Program-made: the position numbers and the translations under genes
Assembly (NCBI GenBank): GCA_015698045.1
Contig: BLAL01000034.1
Coordinates: 992,001-1,056,000, forward strand
Source of the DNA: Rhizophagus clarus
Lineage: Eukaryota; Glomeromycota; Glomeromycetes; Glomerales; Glomeraceae
Direction: 5' to 3'
DNA length: 64,000 nucleotides
The notes under the pieces: generated by a model
Told to the model about the DNA's origin: nothing
The model's database searches: none
The model's input: the letters and a program-made list of their open reading frames with translations, nothing else
Part shown: piece after piece, positions 54,727 through 64,000 of the stretch
Layout of the letters: every line of letters begins with the position of its first letter
Numbering within the stretch: the stretch's first letter is position 1

Positions 54727-57700
54727 CTACATAATGTTACCACAAACATTTAGAATGAGCAATCTAGGTGGGTTTTCTATTAAAATGGAGATTTCACATT
54801 CTTGACATGACCCATAATCTGGTATAACTTCATTAAATTTAATAGATGAAAAATCTGATTTTTTACGAGGAATATCTTCTGGAAGATGTTTCAATATATA
54901 CAAGGCAAGTATTTTTAGGCTTCTGTTGCAAGCTGGTTGCACATTATAAGTATTACTGTTAGAGGTAGAGGTGTGAGTTGGTTGCACATTATTGCTTTAG
55001 TAGAGGTAATAGGTATAACCAATGAAGTGTCTATGATATCCTCAATATTCTCCACTTCCTCCATACCCTCCCCTCCATATTGATATTATCAGCAGTGATT
55101 TTTTCTACATCAAATGAAGCTTCCATTGAGCTCTCTTAGTTCTCTATACCCTGCCCACTCATTACTCTTGTGGTTTGAAAAAATGTCACCAGTTTGCTTA
55201 AATAGACGTTTTTATAGCACTTGAAATTCACAGGAAAATAGATTCTCCAGATCTGATTCAGTCTCTTGCAACTCTCCCTGAAAATCATGATGCACTGTAT
55301 TTCATCATTATGTTAACCCCTTGTTAATCTATAAATCACATATATGAAATAAAGACTACCTGCTCCCAATTTCAGGGTGTTCACTAAATTATATTTTTTA
55401 TCTGATTTTGTGCTAATATAGTTATGAAAAAATATAAGCTGAGCCAAATAGAATCATCCTACAGATCAAGGGAGCGATTATTCTTGACAATATAGAGCGA
55501 AACATGATGGACAAAAAGTATTCCACACCACAGCGCTGATTTTGTCATTATTAAACAAGAATAATCTGCATGTTCCCCTTCATCATAGGTTGTTTAGAAA
55601 TGGAACAGAGATATTATATATGATTCCAGATTTGCATCTAGATATGGCAAATAAATGGAGTAACTTCAAGACTTATCTGTTGGAAATTGTCTAATAAAAC
55701 CTACTCCATTACCATCAATCTCAGCACTCTACTCAAGGCCTTTCTAGTCTTGTATGAGGAGAATGAACGCTTAAGTTGCCATTCACTAGTAAAGTAGTGA
55801 AAAGGTCACTTTGTGATTAGGTTACTAATATTTTTTGGAAAAGCTTTCTTAACATTCTTCGCTACTAGCCTTTCAATAAAACCTAAGAACATTGTCTTCT
55901 CATCTTTCTAGATGCTGAAGCTTTTTTATCACTGATTTCTGCCTTTTACAAAGGCTCTGCAAGTGAACGAGAATTACAAAAAATTTAGATTCTAGTAAAA
56001 AGTTCTCTCTACTTTCTTGGCAAATGACCACTTAATTTTTTGCCTTGCAACTCCTTAGCAATCATTTGTGAGAGTCATAGCGCTTCCTTTGAAGCTTCAC
56101 TTTATCAGGAGGATAAAGTAATCTTTTTTCAAGTTCATAACAATAAGGCATTTTATTTGCAAAAAAATACTTTGGACTAATATATGCGAGAAATCTAAAG
56201 TCACACAGACTGGAGTGATCGTAGTCCTCCTATTAATCATATTTACTACATCACAGGTCACGTGGCTTTGCTTACTGATCAGTCAGTAAATTGAAGAAAA
56301 AATCTTTACTTACAATAATTTGAAATAGAGGCCAGCAAGAATTTTACCAAATATCTTCTGTATCAGGTGATGACTAAATTATGCTATTACCTCTACCTTG
56401 GTATTCAATTTGGAAAAATCATTAGAGAAAGATTAAGCGAAAACTTGCATAAACTGGACTGGGTATGGGTTTGTTTCCATTCTTTCATGAGATTATCTAA
56501 CCATGCAGTACTTTTAGAATACTGCAACGCAATAGCTTTTTACCAATTATCTTTTCATAATCTGTTAGTAATGTATGATATTTTCTACAATCTTCATTTT
56601 TTTTTATTAATCTGTGATAAATTAGTATATCTCTCTCCAAGTCACTACGGAAGCATTTCACATCCCACCTATATTTTTCAGCCTCAGTAACAATCAAAAA
56701 TTTCTCAGAATCGAGACTATGTTCAATGGCATATTAATAAAGACATTCCATCTTATTTGGATTAGTTCTAAGAATACCTGATATTCGAGTTTTGTTTAAT
56801 GCAGTTTTCTCTGTAATAGGTTTTGACCTTAGCTTTAGGAGAACTCTCTAGATCAAAACGTTTTGCAGAGACATGGGCTAATGAGATAGATGCAGTTGAT
56901 GTTAGCTTTATTAGACAAATTTTTTCTGGGACATAATATCTCAGAAATTTCAGTCACATGATCTGTTACCAGAGATAATTTTTCTGAAGATATTCCATAA
57001 TCTATAACCTCTTGAATTTGCTTGTTAGTAAGTTCTAAAATAGAAGTTGCACAAGATTTTATATACTTAATTTTATCCAGGCCTAGATTCGTTATCAGAG
57101 GAAACTTTTCTGGGACATAATGTCTCAGAAATTTTGGTCACATGATTTGGTTCTATTAATGGTTCTTGTGAAGACAACTCTAGAGCAATTAATTTTTGCT
57201 TAAGCTTATTCACATTCTTCACCTTCTTGCGCTTTGAATTCAGTTTGCTACATATCTTTTCTTCTGAAGGTACTTTCCCACCATCTGAATTAACTGATGC
57301 TTCTGATGATGTACTATTTATGGCTGAGTAATTAGTCAAGAACTTGAGACCTTTCTCTTCAGGTGATATTGGAAGAGACTCTTGAGCTTGAAGTTTCTTT
57401 TTCCAATTTCTCTGCCTAATCTCATTACTAACCTTTTTCTTATGCACCTCATCCAAGAAAGCATCTGTTTCCTTGTCTTCAGATAAAGAAGTATCCACTA
57501 TCCACCAATGATTTCTCATGATGCATTATTATGGGTACCTGATCTGCAACCAAATTGAAGTTAGATAAATTATGATTAGCTTCTGTTCCACTTTTGTGAG
57601 TCTATCTCTAAATTCAATATTCTCTTTAGTATTATGAGCAAAGCCTTCTGTCAACTTTTGCTAAACTTTATCTTCAGTAATACAAATAAGACTTTCCTCA

Positions 57701-57990
57701 TCCTAATCGTTTATAGTTTGTGGTAAGTTAACAGATGGAGTCCCATAGGGACCGCCCACATAGAAGTAATGTACGAGGATAATAAAATAAAAAGCTTACC
57801 TTGATGGCATAATTGACCCATTCATAACTTTCATCTCCAATTATTTTGTATTCTGGTTTCATGCTGAACTTTTTATTTGTAACATCTTCTGCAATTTGAA
57901 GAGTGGTATGTAATATAGTTGAAATACACTCATTACGCATGGACTCCAAATTTGTCATCACTAATATTCCATACTTTTTAAGGACCATGG
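54727..57990 (-). pseudogene. Decayed multi-copy Glomeromycotina-type gene (possible nuclease-like N-terminus)
   Basis: On minus from 57988: SMRNECISTILHTTLQIAED and KPEYKIIGDESYEWVNYAIK end at a clear donor (AAG, then GTAAGC). Then LICITEDKVQQKLTEGFAHN (an ITEGK-like PD-(D/E)XK motif, inferred), MRNHWWIVDTS, KETDAFLDEVHKKKVSNEIR and QRNWKKKLQAQ, a Lys-rich segment, MIVTEAEKYRWDVKCFRSDL (56690), and last KILALYILKHLPEDIPRKKS with a CQEC Cys pair (54987-54727). I recognise the DAFLDEVHKKxVSNEIRQRN phrase as typical of a large lineage-specific family; its function is unknown to me. Stops and shifts throughout. Confidence 0.45.
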
Positions 57991-58216
57991 TCTTTCAATC
58001 TTTTTTTTTTTATCCTAAAAATTTTTTTTTTTCAAAAAAAATTTTAAGTTTGGACTTTGGAAATCTTAGTTATATACTTCTTTAGACATTAAGGCAAGTT
58101 CTTATCTCATTATTTCTTTTGTTTTTAGTTATATATTGAATTACTGGCATCATTTTTCCTTCCTTCTTTAGGGCGTCTTTAGAAATAGTTAGATTCAGTC
58201 AAAAGTTTGGTTTTTT

Positions 58217-58857
58217 AAGAACACTGGACTTCATTTGAATTTTCTGGAATGCTGGTACTGGAAATAAGTGGGAGGGAGAAAGTTTTTTTTTAACTATTTT
58301 AAAGAAACATATTTTAAAATGTTTCTTTCTTTAATTTTTAGGAATGCCGGGCTCCTTGTATGTGGGAGGTAAGTATGACTGGATAAAGATTACTTTTATT
58401 ATTTTTTAAAGAAATATATTAATGTTTCTTCTCTTTTTATTTTTTTTTTTAAGGAATACTGGTTTCTTGGATTTTCTGGACACTGATATTGGAGGTAAGT
58501 GGGAAATGTGAAGATTTTTTTTATTGTTTCAAAAGAAACATATTAATGTTTCTTTTCTTTTATTTTTTAGGAACTCCAGGCTCCTTGGGTGTCAGAGGTA
58601 AGTGAGACTAGATGAAGATTTGTTTCTTTTTATTATTTTAAAGAAACATATTAATGTTGCTTCTTCCTCTCTTTTTATTTTTTTAGGAATACTGGCTCCT
58701 TGGATTTTCTGAAATGCAGATATTGGAGGTAAGTAAAATGTAAGGATTTTTTTATTATTTCCAAAGAAATATTCATTAATGTTTCTTTTCTTTTTATTTT
58801 TTAGGAATACCGGCTCCTTTGATTTTTTAGAACATGATGCTGAAGATAAACAGAAGG
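58217..58857 (+). repeat. Cassette array, plus orientation: six short segments between AG and GT
   Basis: Segments with exact borders: 58342-58368 (27 nt), 58454-58494 (41), 58571-58597 (27), 58687-58728 (42) and 58805-58856 (52); a first, weaker one at about 58219-58264. Each follows a T-rich run plus AG and is followed by GTAAGT (GTGAG in the last). Most start GAATACTGGCTCCTTGGAT. Spacers of about 75-90 nt contain AAAGAAACAT-ATTA-ATGTTTCTTT, a perfect 10-bp stem in several copies. Confidence 0.8.
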
Positions 58858-59049
58858 TGAGAACTTTTTTATTACTTTTAAGAAATAACATTAATATCAT
58901 TTCTCTAATAGAATTTTTTTTATAAATGTTATAAACTTATATTTTTAATTAAATAATATACATAATTTTATTAATTATAAAGTGTAAAAAAGAATTTAAA
59001 ATTTAATAGATATTTAAATGTAAATAATTATTTACTATTTAAAAATTAT

Positions 59050-60997
59050 TGTAATAAAAATAAAATAACCAATTTTTTCTTGTTCAAGCCATGATTTTAG
59101 ACACAAACATGCTCGTGCCATTTCAGGATCCATTTTATTACGTGTTTAGGTGATCTGCTTTCCTGCAATTGAAAAAAATTGTTCGCATGGAACTGAGGTT
59201 GACATTATTGTTAAGTAATCCTATGCCATTTTTGACAGTGTAGGATACTTCATAGTATAGTTTTTCCACTATTCCAAAGGATCTATTTCATCACCTGGAG
59301 GATTGGAATCAAAATAAATATCCAATTCATTTACAACAGGTTGTGGGGTTTGATCTGATTCTGTTGTTAATAAATTATGAAAAAGAGATCATATTTCAGA
59401 TGCTGATAAATTTGCCAGTTGATGTTGTGAAGTTTGCTGAATAGTATGAGTTTGAGAAGGCAAAGTAATATTGGATTCTTCATAATTGGACATTACTCTT
59501 TAAATTGGTTGTAAAATCTCATGTCGATTCATATTACCAAAAGATAAGTTTTTGTAACAAGAATCAAAAAAGGCTGGGATATGTAATGCTTTATTAATTT
59601 CATCAAAATAATTATTAAAAACATTATTCATTTCATTTAACTGCTCTTGTAAAATATAATTATCATCTTGAAACTTATTTAAGTGAGCTTTTAAACCTGA
59701 AAAAAGCAATTTAATCTCACCAATAGTAGGATAATTGGATGCAGATATTACCTTTGTTATTGATGCAAAAAGTGCTAATAAATTTGCCAATTCTGTTAAT
59801 ATCTCCCATTCTTCATCAGTTGGCCAATTATCACTTAATGTTTTAAGATTGGATTTTAAATTAGCTAATAAAGATTTTATTTCTAATGCTTAGATAATCA
59901 TATAAAATGTATAATTCCACCGTGTAGTGCAATCTGGAAGGGAGCCTTAAACTTAATTTCTTCAATTCGAAAGTATTCTTTTAGTTTATCCATTTGCTTA
60001 GGAGAGTTTCTAACTGTACTAATAAATGTACGTAGTTTTTTAACAGATTCAGGAATTATATTTGTATTAAATGCTGCTCCTACAACTAGATTAAAATATG
60101 GGCTGAACAGTGATAATGGTGAAATTCTGATAAGTTAAGTGCCATCTTAATTTCTCGTGTTGCAGCTAACATTTTTACTTCATTATTCACTTGTAATACA
60201 AATTAATCTATTTTCAATTTTTAATTCTGTAACAACTTCAATTATAGCATTTTTTATTGATATTGCATTATGAGGTGAAGGAATATATAATACATCTAAT
60301 ATGAAATGATCAAATTGCCAATTATCTTTATAAAATGGATGGTTATTGCAAGAATACCTAATGATGTAATTGATGTCCACATATCTATAGTCAATGAAAT
60401 TTTAGAAGTGGAGAGTTGAAGATAATTATTTATTTGCTTCTGTGCATCTTTAAATTTATTCATAATTATGCTTTTTACTGTATGTCGTGTAGGTAATTTA
60501 TATCTTAGTTGGATAGATGATAAAAATTTTCTAAAATTTTTATTTTCAACAACTGTAAAACGCTGCTGATCAGTGATAATCCAATTAATAAAAAGCTTAT
60601 ATTTTTCTTGTTGCAATTCAGTAGCCCAGAATCCTAATTGTTTAACTTCAACATTTGATTTATATGTATCATAATCGACTTTGTGTTTTGCCTTTAAATG
60701 CCATTCAAGAGTTGTAGTAGAATTATTTGCTAAAAGATGTAATTGATAAAGATTACATATAATATAATTTTTAATATTATCTTCCTCCTCCTCACTTATT
60801 TTTTCAAAATATTCCCAAATTTTAGAATGATATGGTTTGGATTTTTCTGTGATTTCTGTTTCAGCTTCAGTTATAGTTTCTTCATTTTCTTCATGTAAAA
60901 TTTCAGGTACATCTTCATGACTATCATCAACAATTTCAATAAAAGAATCAAATGGAAAGGTTTCATAATCATTTTGCTCCTCAGTTTCTTCAGCCAT
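59050..60997 (-). pseudogene. hAT transposase with BED-like N-terminus, decayed
   Basis: ATG at 60997; the frame is open to 60296. Residues about 55-110 are BED-finger-like (SKIWEYFEKISEEEE...WHLKAKHK), with one metal Cys apparently changed to Tyr. ISLTIDMWTS holds the first Asp. Then, across shifts, FILDVLYIPSP, ELANLLALFASITKVISASN (59790), and the C-terminal dimerisation region LEWWKNYTMKYPTLSKMA and TSVPCEQFFSIAGKQIT with a stop where Gln is expected, then MARACLCLKSWL near 59100. The set and order are those of hAT transposases. It is inactive as written. Confidence 0.82.
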
Positions 60998-61564
60998 AAT
61001 TAATTATTTTTTTTTTTAAAAAAAAAATACTGTATATATAACTAATAATAAGTCATACAAATATATAAAGATTTTACTAACTAGTTTTGGCAGTATATTG
61101 ACAAATCATGATGATTCATATGAAAAATGTATACATGATGGCATAATTCAAAAAAGGAAATGATAACAATAATTAATAATCAAGTTGCATTGTTTTTTTT
61201 TAAATTACGCTAAAAAATAATAATAGTTAATAATCAAGTTGCATTGTTTTTTTTAAATTACACCAAAAAATAGTAATAGTTAATAATTAAGTTGCATTAA
61301 ATAATAATTATCAGCTGCTAAAATAAATTATTTATTTTTACCAATAAAAAAAAAATACACATTTTTAATTTCTTTTAAATAATTGGATAAATACAGTATT
61401 TACGTTAATTGTTCATATTCCATCTATAAACATATGCCTGATACAGGATTAATATTGACTCAAAAAAATAACCTTAAAGAAAAAAACAAAAATACCAATT
61501 TATAATTAGAACATCTTAATATATATAATTAATAAAAAATAACAATGCAAAACAAAGAAAAAAC

Positions 61565-62085
61565 TTACTCTATTTGAATTTACCATTCTGCTTATCTTAT
61601 GATATTCCTAAAAAAAAAACAAAAAGAAAGGAACATTAATATGTCTCTTTAAAATAATAAAAAAATTCTTGTCTTGCTTATCTCCAGTACTGTATTGGTG
61701 TTTCAGAAATCCAAGGTATTTGACATTCCTAAAAATTGGAAAGAAAAATAAAATTAATATCAATATATTCTTTAAAATAATAAAAAATCCTCATCCTTTT
61801 CACTTACCTCCGGTATTGACATTCCAGAAAATCCAAGAAGCCGATATTCCTGAAAAATAAAAAGAGAAGAAATATTAATACATTTCCTTTAAAATAATAA
61901 AAAAAAATCCTCGCTTTCCCTGCTTACCTCAAGTATCAGTATTCCAGAAAATCCAAAAAGCTGGTGTTCTTAAAAAAAAAAATAAAAAGAGAAGAAACAT
62001 TAATATGTTTCTTTGAGATAATTACTTCTAGTACCAAAAATAAATCCTCCTTGACTTACCTCCAGTAGTCCAATACAGTACCTAG
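61565..62085 (-). repeat. Cassette array, minus orientation
   Basis: On minus: 62081-62060 (22 nt, after CTTCTAG), 61968-61928 (41 nt), 61849-61808 (42 nt, GAATATCGGCTTCTTGGATT), about 61730-61682, and about 61608-61585, each ending before GTAAGT/GTAAGC (ATAAGC in one). Spacers contain AAAGAAACATATTAATGTTT-type stems. It lies just upstream of the hAT transposase on the same strand, so the segments could be 5' exons. Confidence 0.75.
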
Positions 62086-62437
62086 AAGGAAAAAAGAAAA
62101 AGGCGTTAATACTTCTTCTTTCCTTCTTAATGTTGCTACATTTCTAAATCTAAAAAAACACTCTCTCAATATTATGTACATTTTTGAAATAAACTAAATA
62201 AAAGTGTTTTAAATTATAAAATTTGTCGGTCTTTATAATTTTTTGTAAGATGTGCATTAGTTAAATAACCTTGTTTAGTAGTAAAATTACTTTAATATGA
62301 AGACCAGTATGAGGACCTACATCAGTCCCGAGACCACTCTGACTGCGCCACAAAAAAAACTGCGATTCAGTCTGGTTTGTCCCAAAGACTGCCAGTCTAA
62401 AGACTGAGACAGACCAGTAAGACCATTGACCATATTT

Positions 62438-63060
62438 ACATAACGGTGTAACAGGTTTATAAAAAATTTTAGACATGATAGTATAACAAGTAGGTGCCGT
62501 ACAAAATCCTGAAACCCAAAATTCCAACACTTCAAAATTCCAACTGTCAAAATTCTGACAGGCCAAAATCCTGACAGGTACAAAATTCCAACAGTGCAAA
62601 ATCCTGACAGATCATTAATATTTTTAGATAGGAGTTTCACACTGGATTTTTTATATAAGATAGGAGTTACTTAGGGTTATTTTAGGGTTATTTTAGGGGT
62701 AGCTTAGGGTTAGTTAGGGTTAGAGTTAGGATTAGGATTAGGTTAGGGTTAGGTTAGGTTAGGAAGGTGCTAGGAAAAAAAACTGCGAGCAAAGCGAGCA
62801 AAGAAAGTGGTTGAATAATTAAAAAATAAAGCAAATGGTTGTACCTGTCGGGATTTTGACCTGTTTGGATTTTACACCTGTCAGGATTTTGAGTGTCAGG
62901 ATTTTGAAGTGTTAGGATTTTAAGTTTTGGGATTTCGTACCATACCCATAACAAGTTTATATATAAAAAAAATAAACAAAATTAGACGTGACAGCATAAT
63001 AATTTTAGATGTGATAGCATAGCAAACTTAAAAGAAAAAAATTATATAAAGAATATAAGA
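62438..63060. repeat. Host tandem repeat (TTTAGACATGATAGTATAACAA), right part
   Basis: Continues the array of 51800-51990 after the 10.4-kb insert; itself carries the 62492-62947 MITE. Confidence 0.6.
62492..62947. mobile_element. 456-bp MITE with CAAAATCCTGACAG repeats and telomere-like core, 9-bp duplication
   Basis: ATAACAAGT flanks it (62483-62491 and 62948-62956). Ends AGGTGCCGTACAAAATCC and GGGTATGGTACGAAATCC (minus). Each end has four to six CAAAATCCTGACAG-like units pointing inward. 62660-62765 is TTAGGGTTA/TTAGG-rich. The 9-bp duplication suggests a Mutator-like mobiliser. Two 100-codon minus frames nearby are repeat-derived. Confidence 0.82.
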
Positions 63061-63439
63061 TTAAAAGGGTAATTAATGGTGGTGGGTAAAGAAGGAGAAA
63101 ATTAGACCACAAAATTTTAAAAAATTTGTAATTTTCCAGTGTTATTTTTATATTCAATAGCTAATTTTATATCATTTTAACATAAGAAATTTTTTAATTA
63201 ATTAATAAAATTATTAGTAAACCTTATTTTAATCAATATTAATCCTAGAAAAATGATTTTACTATCATTAGTACTGTCTCAATGAGACAAATCTAATGGT
63301 ATAGATTTTATCAAATTCTAATAACTGAATGTTTAATAAATTACAAAAATATTATTTATTTTTTACTTAAAAATTTAGAAATTTATTTTTAAAAGTTTTT
63401 TTTTATAATAAAAGTTTTTATGTATATATATTATTTATT
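63061..63439. other. AT-rich spacer with one 33-nt hairpin
   Basis: 63266-63298 is CATTAGTACTGTCT, CAATG loop, AGACAAATCTAATG, the same 33-nt family as 42670-42996. Otherwise nothing is recognised. Confidence 0.6.
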
Positions 63440-64000
63440 GAAAATTTCTATTTGTACACAGTATGTTCAAATATGAATCATGTGATTGATTGTATTAGAT
63501 TTATTTTCTTTGCATAATATTATTGATCAGTTTTAAAGAACTTTAAAAATCTATCATTTTTATTTATTATGCAAGGTTAAACTTACAAGTAACAATGTTA
63601 AATTAATTAGATAAAGAAGAAATCAAGAAGAATGAAAAGGAAGTTGAAAAGGTTGAAAAGGTATATATGGATGAAAAAAACAATCGTCGGTAAAAGGATT
63701 TGAAAAAAGATTATATAAATAACAAAAAATATGAGAAAAAATCAAAATAAAAATGAAAGGGAACAAGAACAATAAGGAAAAAGGGTAAAAGAAAGAAAAT
63801 GAAAAGAAATTAGTTAGACGAGAAGAAAATGAATCAGAAAATAAGAAAAAAGAAATGGAAAGAGTTAAAGAATATAGAAAAGTTAAATGGAAAGAAACAA
63901 AATAGAAATAGAAAGGTTAAATGTGAAAAAAAAACAAATTAAAAATGAAAAGAAATAACAAGAAAAAAAATAAAATGGAAATGTTAAATGAAAAGGAAAT
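63440..64000 (-). mobile_element. Polypyrimidine-core element, inverted copy 2 (cut by window end)
   Basis: Begins GAAAATTTCTATTTGTACAC and follows the right end of 9395-10728 in reverse complement: AGTTTTAAAGAACTTTAAAA, GCAAGGTTAAACTTACAAGT, GTTGAAAAGGTTGAAAAGG. It then enters a GAAAAGAAAT-type polypurine tract that continues past 64000. Confidence 0.85.

Larger units (their letters stand above)
58200..62090 (-). mobile_element. hAT element core: transposase with flanking inverted cassette arrays
   Basis: The transposase (59050-60997, -) lies between a plus-oriented array (58200-58860) and a minus-oriented array (61565-62085) of the same repeat, so the arrays behave like long sub-terminal inverted repeats. 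I could not fix exact ends or a target duplication. TAGTTAGATTCAG at 58185 resembles the start of the hAT-type element at 46489. Confidence 0.55.
51991..62437. mobile_element. 10.4-kb composite element, 10-bp target duplication
   Basis: ACATAACGGT occurs at 51981-51990 and at 62438-62447. The ends start AAAGATGGTCAACAGTC (left) and AAATATGGTCAATGGTC (right, minus strand), and both continue with clustered GGTCT/AGACTGG words for about 120 bp. Contents: Plavaka C-terminus (+), hAT MITE, satellite, decayed nuclease-like gene (-), decayed hAT with cassette arrays. The 10-bp duplication and long sub-terminal repeats suggest one large insertion event; which transposase moved it is not clear. Confidence 0.65.

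Noticed and set aside
58217..58857. A genuine multi-exon host gene made of the short cassettes
   Set aside because: Segments of 27, 41, 27, 42 and 52 nt do not keep one frame, repeat the same sequence, and reappear inverted beyond the hAT gene; a transposon-end repeat is more likely.
62650..62765. Chromosome end (telomere)
   Set aside because: The TTAGGG-like units are degenerate, lie within a MITE with target duplication, and ordinary repeats continue beyond.

Overview
This is a eukaryotic, very AT-rich fungal window. Three host genes sit at the left end (1-4578). They have short GT-AG introns of about 70-145 nt and include two fungus-typical ERMES components. The rest, about 93 percent, is transposable elements, satellites and low-complexity DNA. 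The mix (hAT, pogo, Tc1/mariner, Plavaka, Harbinger, LINEs with a CCHC tail domain) and several protein idioms suggest an arbuscular mycorrhizal fungus of the Glomeromycotina, probably Rhizophagus or a relative. That assignment is inference from recognised families, not from a marker gene.

Host region. MMM1 begins at 216 on the minus strand and leaves the window. A bHLH transcription factor (585-2138, +, five exons) is divergent from it. MDM34 (2798-4578, -, three exons) converges on the bHLH gene. Mmm1 and Mdm34 belong to the same ER-mitochondria tethering complex, so this looks like a small ERMES cluster with a regulator between the two.

Left repeat region (5.2-25.2 kb). It holds palindromes, a fold-back element, kilobase polypurine/polypyrimidine tracts (6.36-7.48, 9.5-10.6 and 15.75-17.2 kb) and satellites of about 66 and 179 bp. 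A pogo-type transposon with TA target duplication lies at 12992-15592. A 5'-truncated LINE (17726-20418) sits in a satellite with a 15-bp target duplication and itself contains a 1.58-kb DNA element with an 8-bp duplication. A decayed hAT transposase follows at about 24.1-25.2 kb.

Middle region (25.2-43.4 kb). Two copies of a two-gene Tc1/mariner element (25248-28635 and 38386-41804) each carry a DD34E transposase on + and a convergent Cys-rich, SAM-ending protein on -. Between them are a broken Harbinger pair and a long decayed gene combining an archaeo-eukaryotic-type primase with a herpes-origin-binding-type SF2 helicase (32.56-37.29 kb). A 24-bp direct repeat array and a hairpin with the same core precede that gene, and a 1.3-kb Tc1 element interrupts it. 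A Plavaka transposase fragment split by a 750-bp insertion ends this region.

Right region (43.4-64 kb). A LINE ORF1 remnant (43.4-48.0 kb, -) is split by a hAT-type element (46489-47860). Several non-autonomous elements with perfect target duplications follow. A 10.4-kb element (51991-62437, 10-bp duplication) contains a Plavaka C-terminus, a decayed Glomeromycotina-type nuclease-like gene, and a decayed hAT flanked by inverted arrays of short cassettes bounded by canonical splice signals. A MITE with a telomere-like core and an inverted second copy of the 9.4-kb polypyrimidine element close the window.

Most transposon genes are dead. Many internal stops are TGA at expected Trp, or C-to-T changes of Arg or Gln codons, consistent with cytosine deamination of silenced repeats.
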